Source of the DNA: Puffinus mauretanicus
Taxonomy: Eukaryota > Chordata > Aves > Procellariiformes > Procellariidae
Assembly: GCA_023333565.1 (NCBI GenBank)
Contig: JAJKFH010003870.1
Coordinates: 1 to 64,000, forward strand
Direction: 5' to 3'
DNA length: 64,000 nucleotides
The notes under the pieces were generated by a model. The model was not told the DNA's origin. It searched no databases and saw only the letters and a list, made by a program, of their open reading frames with translations. Within the stretch, counting starts at the first letter, position 1, and the number at the start of each line of letters is the position of its first letter. Made by a program: the position numbers and the translations under genes. Positions 32,163 to 45,546 of this stretch are shown here, piece by piece.

Positions 32163-34792
32163 TTTTTTAATGGAATGGAATACACTGTGACTTTCTGTTT
32201 TGCTGGTTGCCGTCCCACCAACTCACCCGCCTTTTTTTGCATTTAGTCATCTTTACAATTAGGCCACTGCAAACTCTCTGAAATAACATGCGCCTCATAT
32301 GTTAGCTGTAAAAACCAAACAAATCCACACAGATTGAAGAGCTGGTCTTACAGAGCACAGGCGCCACAAACAGAAAGCTCAGCACGTAAAACACGGTGGG
32401 TTTTGCAGGCTCTATTCATGAACCTTTCACAAATCCATTCGCCAGACCTAGGCACAACCCAACCCAAGAGTCCTGCTTCCCCTTCTGTGCTGGGCAGGGT
32501 TTAACCCGTGCTCGTGCTCCACAGGAGGGTTCAGGGTTCACAAAAGACCACGGCAACTTGGAAAGCTCTGCCATGGTGAAAGTCTGGTGTTTGGACCTGC
32601 AGAATATGGAGGGTTAATAATGTTCAGGAGGAAAATGCCATGGTGATAGTGACCTTTTCTATGTGAAATAAAGCCAAGGAATGCCATGGATATTAACCTA
32701 AAAAGGCCCACTAACAGTTGTTGGTTTTCTAGGAAATGTTTGCATGTGCTGGTGGTTTCTTTTCCATCACAAATAGCTTTTTCTGTGTCCTGGGAGTGAA
32801 TCACATTTTTTTTTCCCCCACCCCGTTTTTTAAAAAGTCAAAGAGAGGAAACCTTTTTATACAAGTGGTTGGAAAGCTGAGTAAGCCATAGGAGATAAAC
32901 AAACCGGTACAGAATAATTGAACCAAGCAATGGAAGTGACAGATTCCAGTGCCTTCAAATCCTTGACAAATTTATTAATATGACTAATATTTTGGTTTCT
33001 TAATGTGATCTACTCTTGCATTGCAGATAATTTTACATGGGCACTATGCTTTCCGAAATCCAGAGTAAAACAAAGCAACTGATGTCTTGATCTTTGCCAT
33101 TAGAAGTAGTATTAGAAGTGCAGTGCTGATGCAGCAGGAGCTGCATAGGGATTAAAATTATTGGCCAACAGCTAGCGAGAGAGATCCAGGCAATTTTTTA
33201 TACTTTAGTGTCTTCCAATATACATTTAAAACAGCTGGGCACGCTTGTCTGTGTGATCTTTGGGCTGCAAGCAGTTATGTGCCTGGTGACCTTCTGCAGG
33301 CAGCATTTACCTGGCAGCCTCAAAGTTGCCCATGCAGTTAGTATTCATCACATAGATGTTACAGGTTTTTAATTGCTTTTGTGTCTGGATTGGTGGCAGG
33401 GCTCTGTGATTTATCAACCTTATTATTTGGATGGCATTAATGCTGGAAGACTGGCGTCAGAACTGAAATGCTGTTGTGCTGGGGCTCGTGGATGTATAAA
33501 TGGTACAAGATGGAGCTCCTAACAGAAAGCTGCTGTCGTTGGCTGCATCTGCGGTTCTGCTTGAACAAAAGGAGGCAAGAGTCACTGTGTGGTGTTCAAA
33601 ACTGGCACTTTTTATTCCGGCTGATGTGATCCTGCAGGACCTCTCCATTAAAATAGCCAGAGGCGGTTTTAAATGATGCTCTCCTGCATTGCCAACAGGG
33701 AGTGAACCACAACACCAAGATCAGTCTGGAAATACGCACTCCCTCCGTCTGCGCTGCTGGTGGAGAGACGGGTGCGTGATGGGAGAAGCTGGAGCTTGGC
33801 TGGCACTGCTGCAGCTGCTGCTCTGCTCGGGAAACCCAAATGTTCCTTCTGCATGGCCTGGGGTGGGGTGGGATGGGAAGTTGAACTTCTTTGCTGTTCA
33901 GAATAAAACAGTGATGGAAACTGCAAAAATCAGTGTTTGCAACTATTGATTTGGGGTAACTGATTTATTTTGAGGACGAGGGCAAGAAACAGAACTGGGT
34001 GCTTTGGCAAATTGCAGTTGTGCTGATGTGACCTTGGAGCATCAGATGTTTTGCTCTCTCTCCTAAAAGCACCGGGGTACCGAGGTCTGTATGTGGCTTT
34101 GTTACGAAATTAGCGAAGACAAGTGGCCTGCCTGGTGTTTCTGTAGACGTGTTTTGCTCACTAACCACATCCGAGTCTCACTGCAGGTGGAGATTACTGG
34201 AGTATGTGGATTTTGGCCCTTACCTCTTAGCATGGGACAAGGGAAGGTGGCACTGAGTGTGCACCTTGGGTCTGGGAGCCTCCTTTCTGCCGATGACCGA
34301 AATCTCTTATCAGGATCATAAGGGGAGGTTTTAATGGCTGTGCAGCTGAGCGTCCAGCTACCAGGAATAGTGTTAATGAGCGTTTATGACCCTTCCTGGT
34401 GCCTTCAGTGGTTTTGGTGCAATAAATGGACACCTTTTTAGTGCTGGTTTGAAAAGGGACAAATTATTTTTGTTCGATTGCTCCCGATTTGCACCAAGCG
34501 CGCCATGACCTCTGCCGGTCTCTGTGCATTAACAAACTTCTTAAAGGTTTTACGGACACTTTCCATTACCCATGCTGTAGCTGTTGCCATGAATATTTAA
34601 TGTCAAGAGCAGTACTTTTTATTATTATTCTTCTTTTTTTGGTCGCTCTGCTTCAACAAAAGTAGATATTCACCCTCAGACCAGGCGGCGGCTGGCGCGC
34701 CCTGCACACCCCACTTGCACCTTCCTCTTCACCCCCTCCCTTTTTCGGCTGTAGCTGTGAGAAAGTGCCACTACGTGCTGTAGTGGCCTTGA

Positions 34793-34841
34793 TTTTTTTT
34801 TTTTTTTTTCCTTTTTAAATACCCCCCCCCCCCCCTTTTTT
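34793..34841 (+). repeat. Composite poly(T)/poly(C) polypyrimidine tract
   Basis: A run of 17 T (34793-34809), CC, five T, a short AAATA break, 14 C (34822-34835) and six more T make a nearly continuous polypyrimidine tract of about 50 bp. It may form triplex or i-motif structures and is an assembly-risk site. Confidence 0.92.
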
Positions 34842-37800
34842 ATCTGCAGTTTGGCAAGGGCCTAAACTTCTCCTCCCCCTGGTCCTCCTCCGCAGCCCCC
34901 GGGGAGCGGTGCTGTTTCCGAAGGGATTTGCAGTTGAACTTCACTGGAGTATAATGGCTGTCCCGTGCCTCGCCTGGGCTCCGGGGGATGAATTCCCCAC
35001 GCTTCATGGGTCACTGGCCCCTCTTTATCTGCAGCAGAAATGGAGGAATGCCTGCAAGGCAGAGCCACTTCTGAGGGCGCACACGGATCCGCCGTGTCTG
35101 GGACACCCCCGGAGCATTTTATTTCTTTGCTGAAGAAAATGCATTTTTCTGATTTGTAGTCCAAGTCCTCTTCGTTGGTAATTTATTTGATGAGTATTTC
35201 TTCCCTTGTCATCTTTTGGTGTCTGTGTTGTCTCCCGTCCCCCACTTCTTGTGCACATCCACAGTCTGTGTTCCGCCTTTTGCTCTCAAGGAAGGCTCTT
35301 ACTTCTTCCAGGAGGAAGAGGAAGGCACGCCCAGGATACCCAGCTGCACCAGGCAAAGACGGTGGTGTTTTGGCATTAGAATAAGTTTTGCTAAATGGTG
35401 TGTGATGTCTACTTGGGTACATTTGAACGTTTCCTAATGACTGAGGCAGAACAGCCCTGCTGTTGCTACCCAAAAAGGGTAGGGATTTATGTTCCTTGCT
35501 GGCCAGGTGGAGTTGCAGGATGGATGATGGACTTTGTCCGAACTGCGCAGCGTCTCCATGTCAGAGGCGAGGGCAGGAGGCGGGACTCCTCGGCAGCCAT
35601 CCGATGCGGGTGCTTTTCCCAGGCGTTGTTTGTGCTCTGAATGAGGCTCGTGGCCACCAGCAGGATGAGCTACGGACCAGGGATTTCTGCTGGTGGTGGC
35701 CAGTCATGCCAAAAAGTCATCAACTGGTTTTGGGAATTTTCCACACATCTGTGCTGAGTGCTTTGGAAAGCTACTGCTGTGTCCTCCTCTGGAGGGAGGA
35801 GCAGTAGCAATCTGTACACCTCAGAGGAGACCTACTTTTTTTTATTTCATGACATTCCTATCTGAAAAACAAAACCACACCAAAATATACACAAGCCCAA
35901 TTAAAGTCAATGCCTGTTGTACCCAAAGTTATGAATGTTTCCTTTGCAGTGACAGGATCGTTGATCATCTGTTCCCCTTTCAGTTTTCCCCAAATGGATC
36001 CACTTTCAGGTTTTTAGTTGCTCCCAGTACCACTCATGGGAGTTTTTCCTGGTTTTAAGTTGCCATCAGCCAACAGGAAGAGTGTGCCCCCAGAGTTAAA
36101 ATTGTTTTAGGAGGGTTTTTTAGGTGGAACCTCTAAAAATAATAAAGTGAAAACTTACCAATACATTATCTGTGCTGAATGCATCTCAGTTGTATCTCAT
36201 TGTGTTGAGCTTGTTTTAAGTGATTTGTAGACCCAGGTACACCCTCCCTAAATCAGCCAGCCTCGTCATTTAGCATCTGTGCTGTCTCGAGTGCAAGAAG
36301 CCTGTAACAGAGCGCCCTGGAAACACATCAAAGCCGTGAACTGCCATGTGCAAAGGGCAAAACTGCCACCGTTGGTTTTGGCTCCTGGTGCGTACCTCCT
36401 TTAATGCAAGTTTGGGAGTGAAGCCCGTGAGTTCATTTTACGTGAACCGTGGTCACCGATTAATTGATTTCCGTGTGTGCATGTGCTGGTTAATGTGTAG
36501 GTGGCCAAATCTGTCCGAAGGTCCTTGTGAGCCCTTTTTGCAGAAGCAGGTTCCCACCGCCCCTGTGCTATGTTGGCGTGCTTTAGGAGCCTGTGTCACG
36601 CGTTTGGGTATCTGAGGTTTGAGGGAAACCAAACTGCATCCTGTAGCCGATGAGCATGTAGTTATCTCAACCGGGATCCATACTGGTGAGAATGTAGGTA
36701 GGATGCTGCATGCGTTGTCTGGAGAAGCCTTGTGCTGGCTGAAGGCATCTTCCTGCTGGGGATTGTATCAGTAGGTCTCTTTTTGTAATTGTTAATCTAG
36801 GTGTAACTTGGCCTCTGGACAGCCAAGTTATAACCACACGTCCCAGATTGGTTTGTGTGTCAGCTCTTAGTGTTAGCGTGGGATTGAGTGATTGAAGAAT
36901 ATTTGTCTGATGGTAGGAGGAAGGCTTGGAGGCAAGAGGCTTTTGCTTCACCGTCATCCCTGTGACTGCAGCAGCCGCAATGCTTTGTTCTCCAAAGCCT
37001 CCTGCAAACCCTCTTCCTTTGGTCCCTTTACTTTTAAAGCCTAACTCAACCTGATCCGTGGAGAGTTTGAAAACTCTTGCTTTGCAATTTGGTTCCTGAA
37101 GCCTGCGATCGCAGTCATGACATTACGGGTGTCATAACTGCGGGGGCCCCGTCTGCCCCACGTCTCTCCCAGGCTGCTTTTCAGGGATGTGAAAATGGGA
37201 ATGTTGAGTTCTGGACGCAGGTGCCAACTGGGGGATTGGGGATGGAGGGCTGGGGATTGAGAGGCAAAAGCTCTTCTCATCACAGCCTCCCTGGGGTGAC
37301 ATTGGATCGTGACGGGGGTGAGGCTGGGCTCTGCAAAACCTACTTAAAATTTCAGTTTGCTCCACAGGTAAGTAATAGCTACGAGGCAGCAAATGCATTT
37401 GTTCTAACTCCCTGGGATCCAAATCAGCTCCTGCCCGTGCAGACCTACCAGGCCAGCAGCTGCTCATCGCAGCAGTTGCAGACGTGTAGGGGTGCGGGAA
37501 CGGGGTTGCTGGTGTGTCGCCCTGCCCGGCCCCCTGCTCCTTTTGCTGGGGAGGGAGGGAGGGGCAGTGTCCGCAAGACCCTTTCGGAAGGGAAGGGAAA
37601 TGCTGCTGGTGTCCTGCAGGCGTGGAGGAGTACACAGAAGGCAGGAGGAGTGTACGCTGTATTGTCGGTGAATATTTAACTATGGTTTCGGGTTTTTGTT
37701 TCTAAGAATAAAAAAGAAAATGTTTCTTGGGTAGAGAATTGTTAAAAGTGTAAAGCATTACTGGAAAGCAAGTGGTGATTGTATCATAGAGCTAAAGCTT

Positions 37801-40800
37801 GCTTGCTTTCCCATGCAAAAAGCCTTTGTCTCCTCGCAGGTACCCCCCAACACCCATGGTATGCTTCTGTGCCAGATTAAACTGATGTAAGTCATCTTGT
37901 TTCCCTTGGATTTAGGGAGTGAGAACCTGTGATTGATCTCTTTGCCCCCCTCTCTGTGCTGAGGAAGGAACTGGAGCTGGGGTGCGGTGCTCCTGGAGGT
38001 GAGCAGGGCTGCTTCCCTGCCAGCATAGGGCTTTTATCATTGGACATGCATAACAAAAACACACTAACAAGCTCCTCTCTTTTTAATTACCTTGATATGA
38101 CATGCATTGGAAACAGCGAGGCTTCCCCGCTCTTCCCTGCCCGGTCCCTGGGGGGAAGACGTCTCTGATTGCTTAAACTTGGTTTTCCCTAAATGAGAGT
38201 TTACAAGCAATTGGGACACTTCCATCGTTGCTCTAGCCTTTTATTCAAGATATATTAAGAGACATCATAACATCACAGTGTCAGAGCAAACAAAGCGCTA
38301 TGTAATTTTATCCCATATTAATGCAGAGTGTCGCAGATGGTGCTATCATTAGACAGCAATCTATAAAAATGGCCCATGAGACAAAGCCCTGGCACAATTA
38401 TTTATTCTTCAATTATTTATTCAGCCCTTTAGGATGTGTAATACTGACAGACAGCACAGAATGTACTGCCTACCAATTTGCAGATCTTGACTGACTGAGT
38501 CCTCCATCATCGATGGAATAAAACATGTATGGGGGGAGGTGGTGTAGCATGGCTTTGGATTTTATTTTTTGCTTGTTTTCCTGTTTACTATGTGGCTTTA
38601 AGGCTACCTCTTTTAAGCAACCTTGATGTTCATCTTTTTATTTCAGTTAATTGCAAGGAAGACTTAGTGATCTCGGCCCGAGGTTTTTAATCCCTTGTGT
38701 GTTTGGAGCCAGGGGTTGGTTTCCTCGCAGGGCTAACATCAGCTGGCCAGCCTTGCGGGGCAGACTAATTGGGCGGGCGCCTGCTCTCCTGCCAGCCCCG
38801 TCAATCCGGGGAGCTCTGCTCTCCGCGCCGATCGATGGTGCTGCAGATCCTGCACGGACCCCGTGGGAAGCAGGATGGGACCCGCTGGTTTCCAGTGGGA
38901 TTAATGGGCGAAGGTGCAGGCTCGTTTGGTTAAGACTCTCCAGCCCAAGACACTGCCTGTTCCTGATAGCTATTACTGTTGCAGCAGCATTTTCAGAGAG
39001 GAATTCATCGCCTGCCAAATTTTTACTGTTGCTTTACTGTCAAAATGATGTCACTGTCATCAAAAGGAGCACATCTGCCTCTGACTGTACCTTTGCCTCC
39101 CCTGTGAGAAGACAAATGTTTCTGTGGTTGCCCAGTGAACCAGAACTGGAAACTGATCTGGTTCAAAGCTAAGGACTGGTTTAGGTTTAGGCTTTGAGTG
39201 ACTATAAAACTGCTTAAGTGTCATTGTCCAAAATGGCTCACATTCATCTGGAAAAAGCCTCCTAAGTAGCTATATTATATTAACAGTAACTTTAATTCTG
39301 TAGGGTTTTAGATTCCCCAAAAAATGCAAATTTATCTGTCACCAGTGTCTCCTTTCTCTTTCCAGTGTATGTTGGTTAGGTTCATCCCTTTGGCATCCAT
39401 ATTGTCCAAGTTCCTGCCCCTGTACTGAAGCACACCTGAAACTACTGCCCCAAAGGTATCCTTCTGTATTGTTGGGTTGTTTTTTTAATAGAATAAATCT
39501 ATAACGTGCCTTTGGAAAGCCTCCCTTGCCTTCCCCATAGCACTCATCTTCATAAAAATGAACAATGGCCCTTTCACTCAGAAACACAATTTCAGTTATT
39601 TATAGATTATATTAACTATATGTCTTTAAAACTGTAAAATCCAACCCTGCCCTTTTATTTGATGATGAGTCATTCTGGCAAGTCCTTTGTGTAAAGCTGG
39701 TAAATTGTGGGCCAGTGTAAGCAACCTCCCATTTTTTTGATTTACTGGTAAATCTATAACAAGTGGCTTGTAACTGATGAGATAAAGTCTCTAATTAGAT
39801 TAGTTTGTAATTTCTAAAGTGCCTGTTTAGAGAGCCAAGTTAGTTAGTTTTGTTCCTGATGAGATAGGATCTCTTGGTCATTTGCTGCCATTTAAGTCAT
39901 TTCTTAAATTTGCAAAGAGCCTTGGTCTGGATTTTAAAAGTGGATGGAGAAAATGTGGGTGTGGGCTGTACCATACCCCTTTCGCCATCTCAGCCCTAAG
40001 GGCAAATGTAGCTGCCGTGGCTTGACAGGACATTTAAATCACGTGGAAGGGAGCAGGTTTTGGTTCAGCAGGAGTTGGGGGGCTGCTGAGCCTGTTTAAC
40101 CCAGGCAGCCTCTCCCAGCTCCCCACTTCCACCCGGGTCCCCTTTTCCCTTTTCCAGCTGGCATGACCGAGACTTCGCCTGCTTCAGCATTCCCGAGGCA
40201 GCAGATCCCAATCCAAGGCATGTGTGCATGGTGCCGGTGTCCCACGCGTGGGACGTTTTGTGTGTACCGGACCCCGGGGACCCACCGGGGCTGTAACCCC
40301 CCGTGCCGGGCACGTGCTGTCTGCGGTGGGAGAGGCAGCGAAGCCAGCGAGGGGAGCAGCCCCACTCCCTCCCGTCACCCCAGCAGCCTGTGCCCAGGCG
40401 AGCTGTTCCGCAGGAGTGGGCTCACCCGCTGGGGTGGTTTCAAAATTTAACACGATTTAAGCTGTAACCCCACCGTGAGGCCGCTAGTCACACAAGCAGA
40501 AATGGGTGAAAATTGCACCTCCTTATTGCTCGTTTTTTTTTCTCCTGCCCTGCAGTAGTTTTTGGTTAGAGAAGCCCCTCGAGGGGGCTGGGACAGCGGC
40601 TGTGGCTGTGCCCTCCCACAGCCAGCCCAGGACCACTGCTGCCATCGGGGTGGAGATTTTCCCCTTTCTGGGAAGTCACTTCCCAATAAATTCCCCCAAA
40701 GCTTCCTATCCCCACCCTTCTATTTAAAGAGCGACTAAATGAATTCAGTGGGGGTGAGTGAGAGAGCCAAGACTCAGTTCACCCTGGCTCCATTTCTGGC

Positions 40801-43800
40801 ATCTCGCGCCCCGAGGAGAGCTATGCCACGGCTAATCCCCAGGGTCCTCCTCCCACCCACCTTCCCGAGTTTGGGGGGGAGCCACAGCCGGATCCTTGGG
40901 ATGTGACACTGCTCTGAAATACTGATTGCTACGGTTACCCAGGTCTGTTTGTCAGCGCTATTCAGCACTGTTTAATCCCCCTTTGTGTCCACTTTGGAGT
41001 GACAGCTGGGATTTTGCAAGTTGGTTCGTGCTTTATTCACAGCCCCTGGGGAGAATGAAGGTGAAACCACACTTGGAAAGGCATGAGGTGTGTGTTTGCA
41101 TGTGTACTTCATCTTCATAAGGTGTTCATGTAATGTTAAGAAGAATATATCCGAGTGATGCTAGCAGCTTGACTTAAGCAAAGAAATTCATGGCAAAGCC
41201 TGAAAAATCTCTGCTGACACGCAGGCTTTAACCCAGGCAGTTGTGCCAAAAGGTCCAGAAAAGGCTTAATGGCAGGAGATAATGCTGCTGTGTCAGCACA
41301 CATTTTCAGCCCTAGCTGTGAATTTCCTGGCTTTTGTGTACTTGAGTTAAACCCTGATGTTAATAGCCCATCACCCCCTCCAAATAAGTACCCTCAAACA
41401 AAGAGAGAATCAAATCCCAGCAGTTTGCTACTTAGTGGGGGAGACTGGTGGGTAATAACGTGTTCGGAGGCATGAACCTGATGAACATCTGCAGTCGTTT
41501 GGGTCAGTATGAACATTCCCAGAAAAATATATTTAGTTTGTGGATCAATAGCTAGAGCTAACAACTCCTTGAGACTCAGAGGTGCCATCACTGGTAATTT
41601 TTGTCTATTGCCGATAGCAAAACACATGTGCGTGCTAAAAAAATCTTTCTTGAGCAATTGTTTTGTTGTACTTCTTTTAATGAATGCAGGCTGCAACCAA
41701 ACACTTTCATATTCATGTCGACTTTATAATCTAATAACTGTAGCAGCTTACCTATGGCTTTTTTATATTTTGCTGTTTAGTCCTTGCACCCTGCAAGTTC
41801 CCAGGCAGGAGCGTGTGCTGCAATAATCCCTGTTACGTCCTAGGCACTGGAAATGCCACATGAGCTCTTGGAGTACCATAACAGTGGCACCCGGGGCATT
41901 CGCATGCTAATGAAACATGATCATTCTGACAGCACCAAAACAAGATGACAGATATCGGAAAGAAAACAAGGATACCTAGAACATTTCAGCAACAGTGGGA
42001 TTGGGTTTTGAGACCCTGATTCTGTGCTGGGATCCATTAGGTCTGATCCCCAGGTGTCCTACTCCCTCAATCTCCTCTAACAAGAAACATTCAAGAGAAA
42101 GGAAAGGGAAATCTCTCTCCTGAACTTGAAATGGTAGCTGGTGTGCGAGTGAATCTAGCTAATCCAGCAAAGCGGGGGCAGAGGGCAGGGTTTATCTTCT
42201 GCCCCAACCAAGCCCTTCTCAGTGTCTACAGTGAGAAGCATGCAAAAGCATAATGTTCTTGTTAATCCATCCTATGTGTGTGCCTTGAGGTAGCCCTGGG
42301 ACAGCTGTGCGTCGTGTGGCGTATTCACGCCGTTTGCACCCTATCTGAGCTCAGCCATCCTGCCGGCCCCTTCCCTGGACGCCGGGAGGGGGGCACAGGA
42401 GTGGCGTGTGTGAGGGACTGATGCCAAACAGGGGGTGATGCCGGTTGTATCCCTACCAGTCATACCCCAGGTAGATACTTACTGTGACCAGTGTTAAGGT
42501 TTAGCGTGGTTGGAAGTATGGGCTTGAGCATCAGTTCTGCAGAGTAAATAAACGGGACACATCACATGCAGACGTGTTTTGTGCAAGGTGGGTTGTCTGG
42601 ATTTGTGTGATAGTTGCTGAAGAGAAATACACACTCCAGGGTGCAATTCTTTTTCTCCTGACGTGGCATTAAAAAATAGGTCAGATGACTCAGGCCCTAA
42701 AGCTTGACCGTGAACTCTGCAGAGAGACTAGATGACTGGCTCAGATTGTTGTTACTTGATGAGGATATGACTTGTACCTGGACTAGATGAATATGGGCTT
42801 GGGCTTGTGTTTAAAACCAGTCTAAGCAGAGGTGGTGCTTTCATGGAAGAACAAATATTTCTATTTCCACTATCTGTGGAAAAGCTATGCACTGAGTTTG
42901 TCTGGAACATGAACAGCTTTGCCTGTTACTTGTTTTGGATGTACTGGGGCAAAGTTCAGATGTACCATTTTACGTTCTTTTGGCATCAGAAATTTCCCCC
43001 GATGCTTTTGTCTTTATCCTACCCTCGCAGGCAGGCAAGCACACCCGTGGGCATGTAGGACCCCCCGTTTGCCCTCTCCCTTGGAATTGTCATGGCACCC
43101 TTGCTACTAAATGTTTTTGTGGCAAATGGTCTGTGAGAATAAGAGTGAGGCCATCAATCTGTTGTAAGTCACAAGTTCTGTGAACATGTTGATTTGTAGA
43201 GCTGATCTCTAAAAATTACTGATCACTGTCATTGCGTACTACTTATCGTTACAAGTGATGCTTGCGGTCCACAGTGAGGAATACAGTACACGGCCCATGA
43301 AATTACAGCTTATGAAATGAATCTGCCTTTTTTTAGTAAGGTTTGAATGGTGTGTGGAAGATCGATGCTATGGTGATTGGAGATATGAGGAGGAAATCTT
43401 TTCAAAAGCCAGTTCTTTTAAATCACGTTTGCTCCTTGTATCCCCCTGCTGAGCGGAGCCTTTGGTCCCGCTTCCCTCCTCCATCTTCCCAAGAAGAGGA
43501 AAGAATTTCACCTTCCACTGTTGTACATGGGTTCAGCTAACACCAAAGCCTGCACCAGAGCTAGTTAGGATAACTATAAAGGGACTGTCCTGCTTTAATA
43601 CTGAAAGTGCTTATTAAAAGCTCCTTTTCTATGCAAGGCAGCACCTGTGTGCTTTTGCATATATAGCTGACTCTGGAAGGTGGTATTTTACGGTTGTGCA
43701 TGCGCTCCTCATTCGGACACGCGGTTTGGAGAGGGACTGATGGGGCTGACCCAGCTGTTCAGAGGCTGCTGCAGCTGCCTGCAGGGTTTTGGTCTGGAAA

Positions 43801-45289
43801 ACTTCAGCTGTGTTTCACCCGAGGAGTTCAAAAATCCATAAAGTACCAGCACTGTCAAGAGGGAAGAAGGAAATGAAGCATCTTCCTCCACCCTTTTTTT
43901 GTGAAACTGATACAAACCCAAACTTCCTCTTTCACCTTTCAGACAGAAATGAGTTAAAATATAAATGGTTAGTGCTGTCACTGAGTCAATCAATCACCAT
44001 CTACTTATTTTTCTCCAGTGGGCCTCCAACTTCTGAGTCATATGGACAGTATAGATATTGCACATAGCTGCTATGTAAACATACAGATCGCTTTTCAGTA
44101 AAACCAGAATACGCTAAATTCGAAAGTGAAGTTTATTCCACGTTACTCTGCTTATGCCAGTTTACTCTGAAAGCAGAATTGGCTTTTTAAAGTAGTGGAA
44201 TATCTATTACCCTTTAATTCACCTCTCTAGTACTTAAAATATTACAAATATATATAACAGCTAAAATAAGGGGGAAGTTTTGTCAGTGATTGGTTGGCAT
44301 ACAAGATTTATTTTTTACAGAAAAAGAAAAGAAGACAAATTGGGTGAAACTTTTGTCTTTGAAGATTTTGCTACAGAGTTGTGGTTTTCCCTGTTGGCTT
44401 CTGTAGTGTTGGCTCGTTCTGATTGTCGAGGTGGTGGTGGACATAGGCTTTGCTGATTGCTCTGGGCCATGGCTGGTAGCCTGCCTGGGAACCAGCTCCA
44501 AACTACACAGAACAGCGGTTGCATCATCTAAATATATAAGTAAATAAAAATAATTTTTAAAAAAGTGGAACAGCAAAATAAAATGAAATCTTAAAGAGGG
44601 CATGGGAGGGGGTGGAATGAGGATGCTCTTTTCTCAGTTTCTCCTTCTCTGCAAGGTTTCTTTGGATTGTGAAACCTGATGAAAAGGATGAATATGAGAA
44701 CCTTGCAGTGGTCTCCAGTGCAGCTCTTCTGCATTGGGCTACATGTTTTAGAAAGTATCTTGCTGACAGACCTGGAGGAAATTGTAGCTTCTTGTGATTG
44801 CATAGGCTGCTTGGAAAAAAGTGCTATTTAATGGATATAATATTACAGAGCCTTAAGGATGAACCATGGTTGTTCAATAGCTGAGTTTTGTCAGACAGAT
44901 ACAAGTCTTCATTTTGGAGAGCAATGCTTCCGGGCCATGCAGAGAAACATCCAATAAAGGTTTTAATCTGTGGGTATCTGAATTTCCCCCGTGTTGTGTG
45001 AGACCTAGATGTCACTTAAATCCCATGTATCTGCCAGAATACTTAATAGGTGGATCAAAGTAGCATCTTGGCTTCATGGTGACCCCCTGTGCTGGGGAGG
45101 ATTTCCTCCCTGGGAACATCACTGCTGAGGGAGCAGCAGCAATGTTAAGTGTCTTCATTTCACCTGGTCAGTCATTTGCCTTTCAGTAGCATCTTTTTTC
45201 CAGGCCTCTACGCTAAATCAAGAAAAAAAGAATCCATCTTCAGCTGGTGTCTTACGGACTGGCCCCATGCAGAGCCTGTGTGCTGTAGG
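34842..45289. other. Intronic DNA, no gene seen
   Basis: This is intron of mixed GC. GC-rich patches lie at about 34860-35110, 37480-37640, 38740-38890, 40080-40440 and 40790-40890. AT-rich segments include 38190-38530, listed separately, and 39590-39860. Open frames such as 37077-37679 (+, 200 codons) and 38651-39172 (+, 173 codons) lie in GC-richer DNA where stops are scarce and show no recognised domain. I see no clear transposon. Confidence 0.55.
38190..38530. promoter_or_regulatory. Candidate conserved non-coding enhancer in EXT1 intron 1
   Basis: This is a CpG-poor, low-repeat stretch with a varied motif set. It includes CAATTGGGAC, TTATTCAAG, ACAAAG (SOX-like), TAATTTTAT, GTGTCGCAGATGGTGC (E-box CAGATG), CCTGGCACAATTATTTATT, ATTATTTATTCAGCC and CATCATCGATGG (an ATCGAT CUX/ONECUT-like core). 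It lacks long ORFs and recognised transposons. Among the intronic AT-rich parts it looks the most like a developmental enhancer, but this is pattern judgement only. Confidence 0.3.
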
Positions 45290-45546
45290 AATCACAGAAT
45301 CATAGAATAGAATACCAGGTTGGAAGGGACCTCAAGGATCATCTGGTCCCACCTTTCTTGGCAAAAGCATGGTCTAGACAAGATGGCCCAGCATCCTGTC
45401 TAGTAGAATCTTAAAAGTGTTCAATGTTGGGGAATCTACCACTTCCCTGGGGAGGTTATTTATTATGAAAAATTGTCCTCTTGTGTCCAATCAGAATCTC
45501 CCCAGGAGTAGCTTGTATCCGTTACCCGTCATCTTTTCCATGTGAC
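45290..45546 (-). mobile_element. CR1 LINE 3' fragment, minus strand
   Basis: Read on the + strand, this starts with AATCACAGAATCATAGAATAG, the reverse complement of the CR1 3'-terminal ATTCTATG-type repeat. It continues TTGGAAGGGACCTCAAGGATC and ATCTGGTCCCACC, the reverse complement of the avian CR1 3' UTR, and then runs to TCATCTTTTCCATGTGAC, where similarity fades. It is about 255 bp, severely 5'-truncated as most avian CR1 copies are, and carries no coding sequence. It diverges from the 55.6 kb copy, so it belongs to a different CR1 subfamily. Confidence 0.88.

Larger units (their letters stand above)
24059..34790. other. Intronic DNA with scattered simple repeats, no gene seen
   Basis: This is mixed-composition intron. 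GC-richer patches occur at about 25250-25620, 26270-26480, 29150-29330, 29860-29960 and 30240-30400. AT-rich stretches include 26870-26960 and 31140-31300. Homopolymers and dinucleotide repeats are listed separately. Open frames on both strands (for example 26228-26818 -) have no recognisable domains. No transposon is recognised. Confidence 0.55.

Noticed and set aside
37077..37679. 200-codon + strand frame in intron 1
   Set aside because: It lies in a GC-richer patch where stops are scarce, is mirrored by a 167-codon antisense frame, and resembles no known protein.
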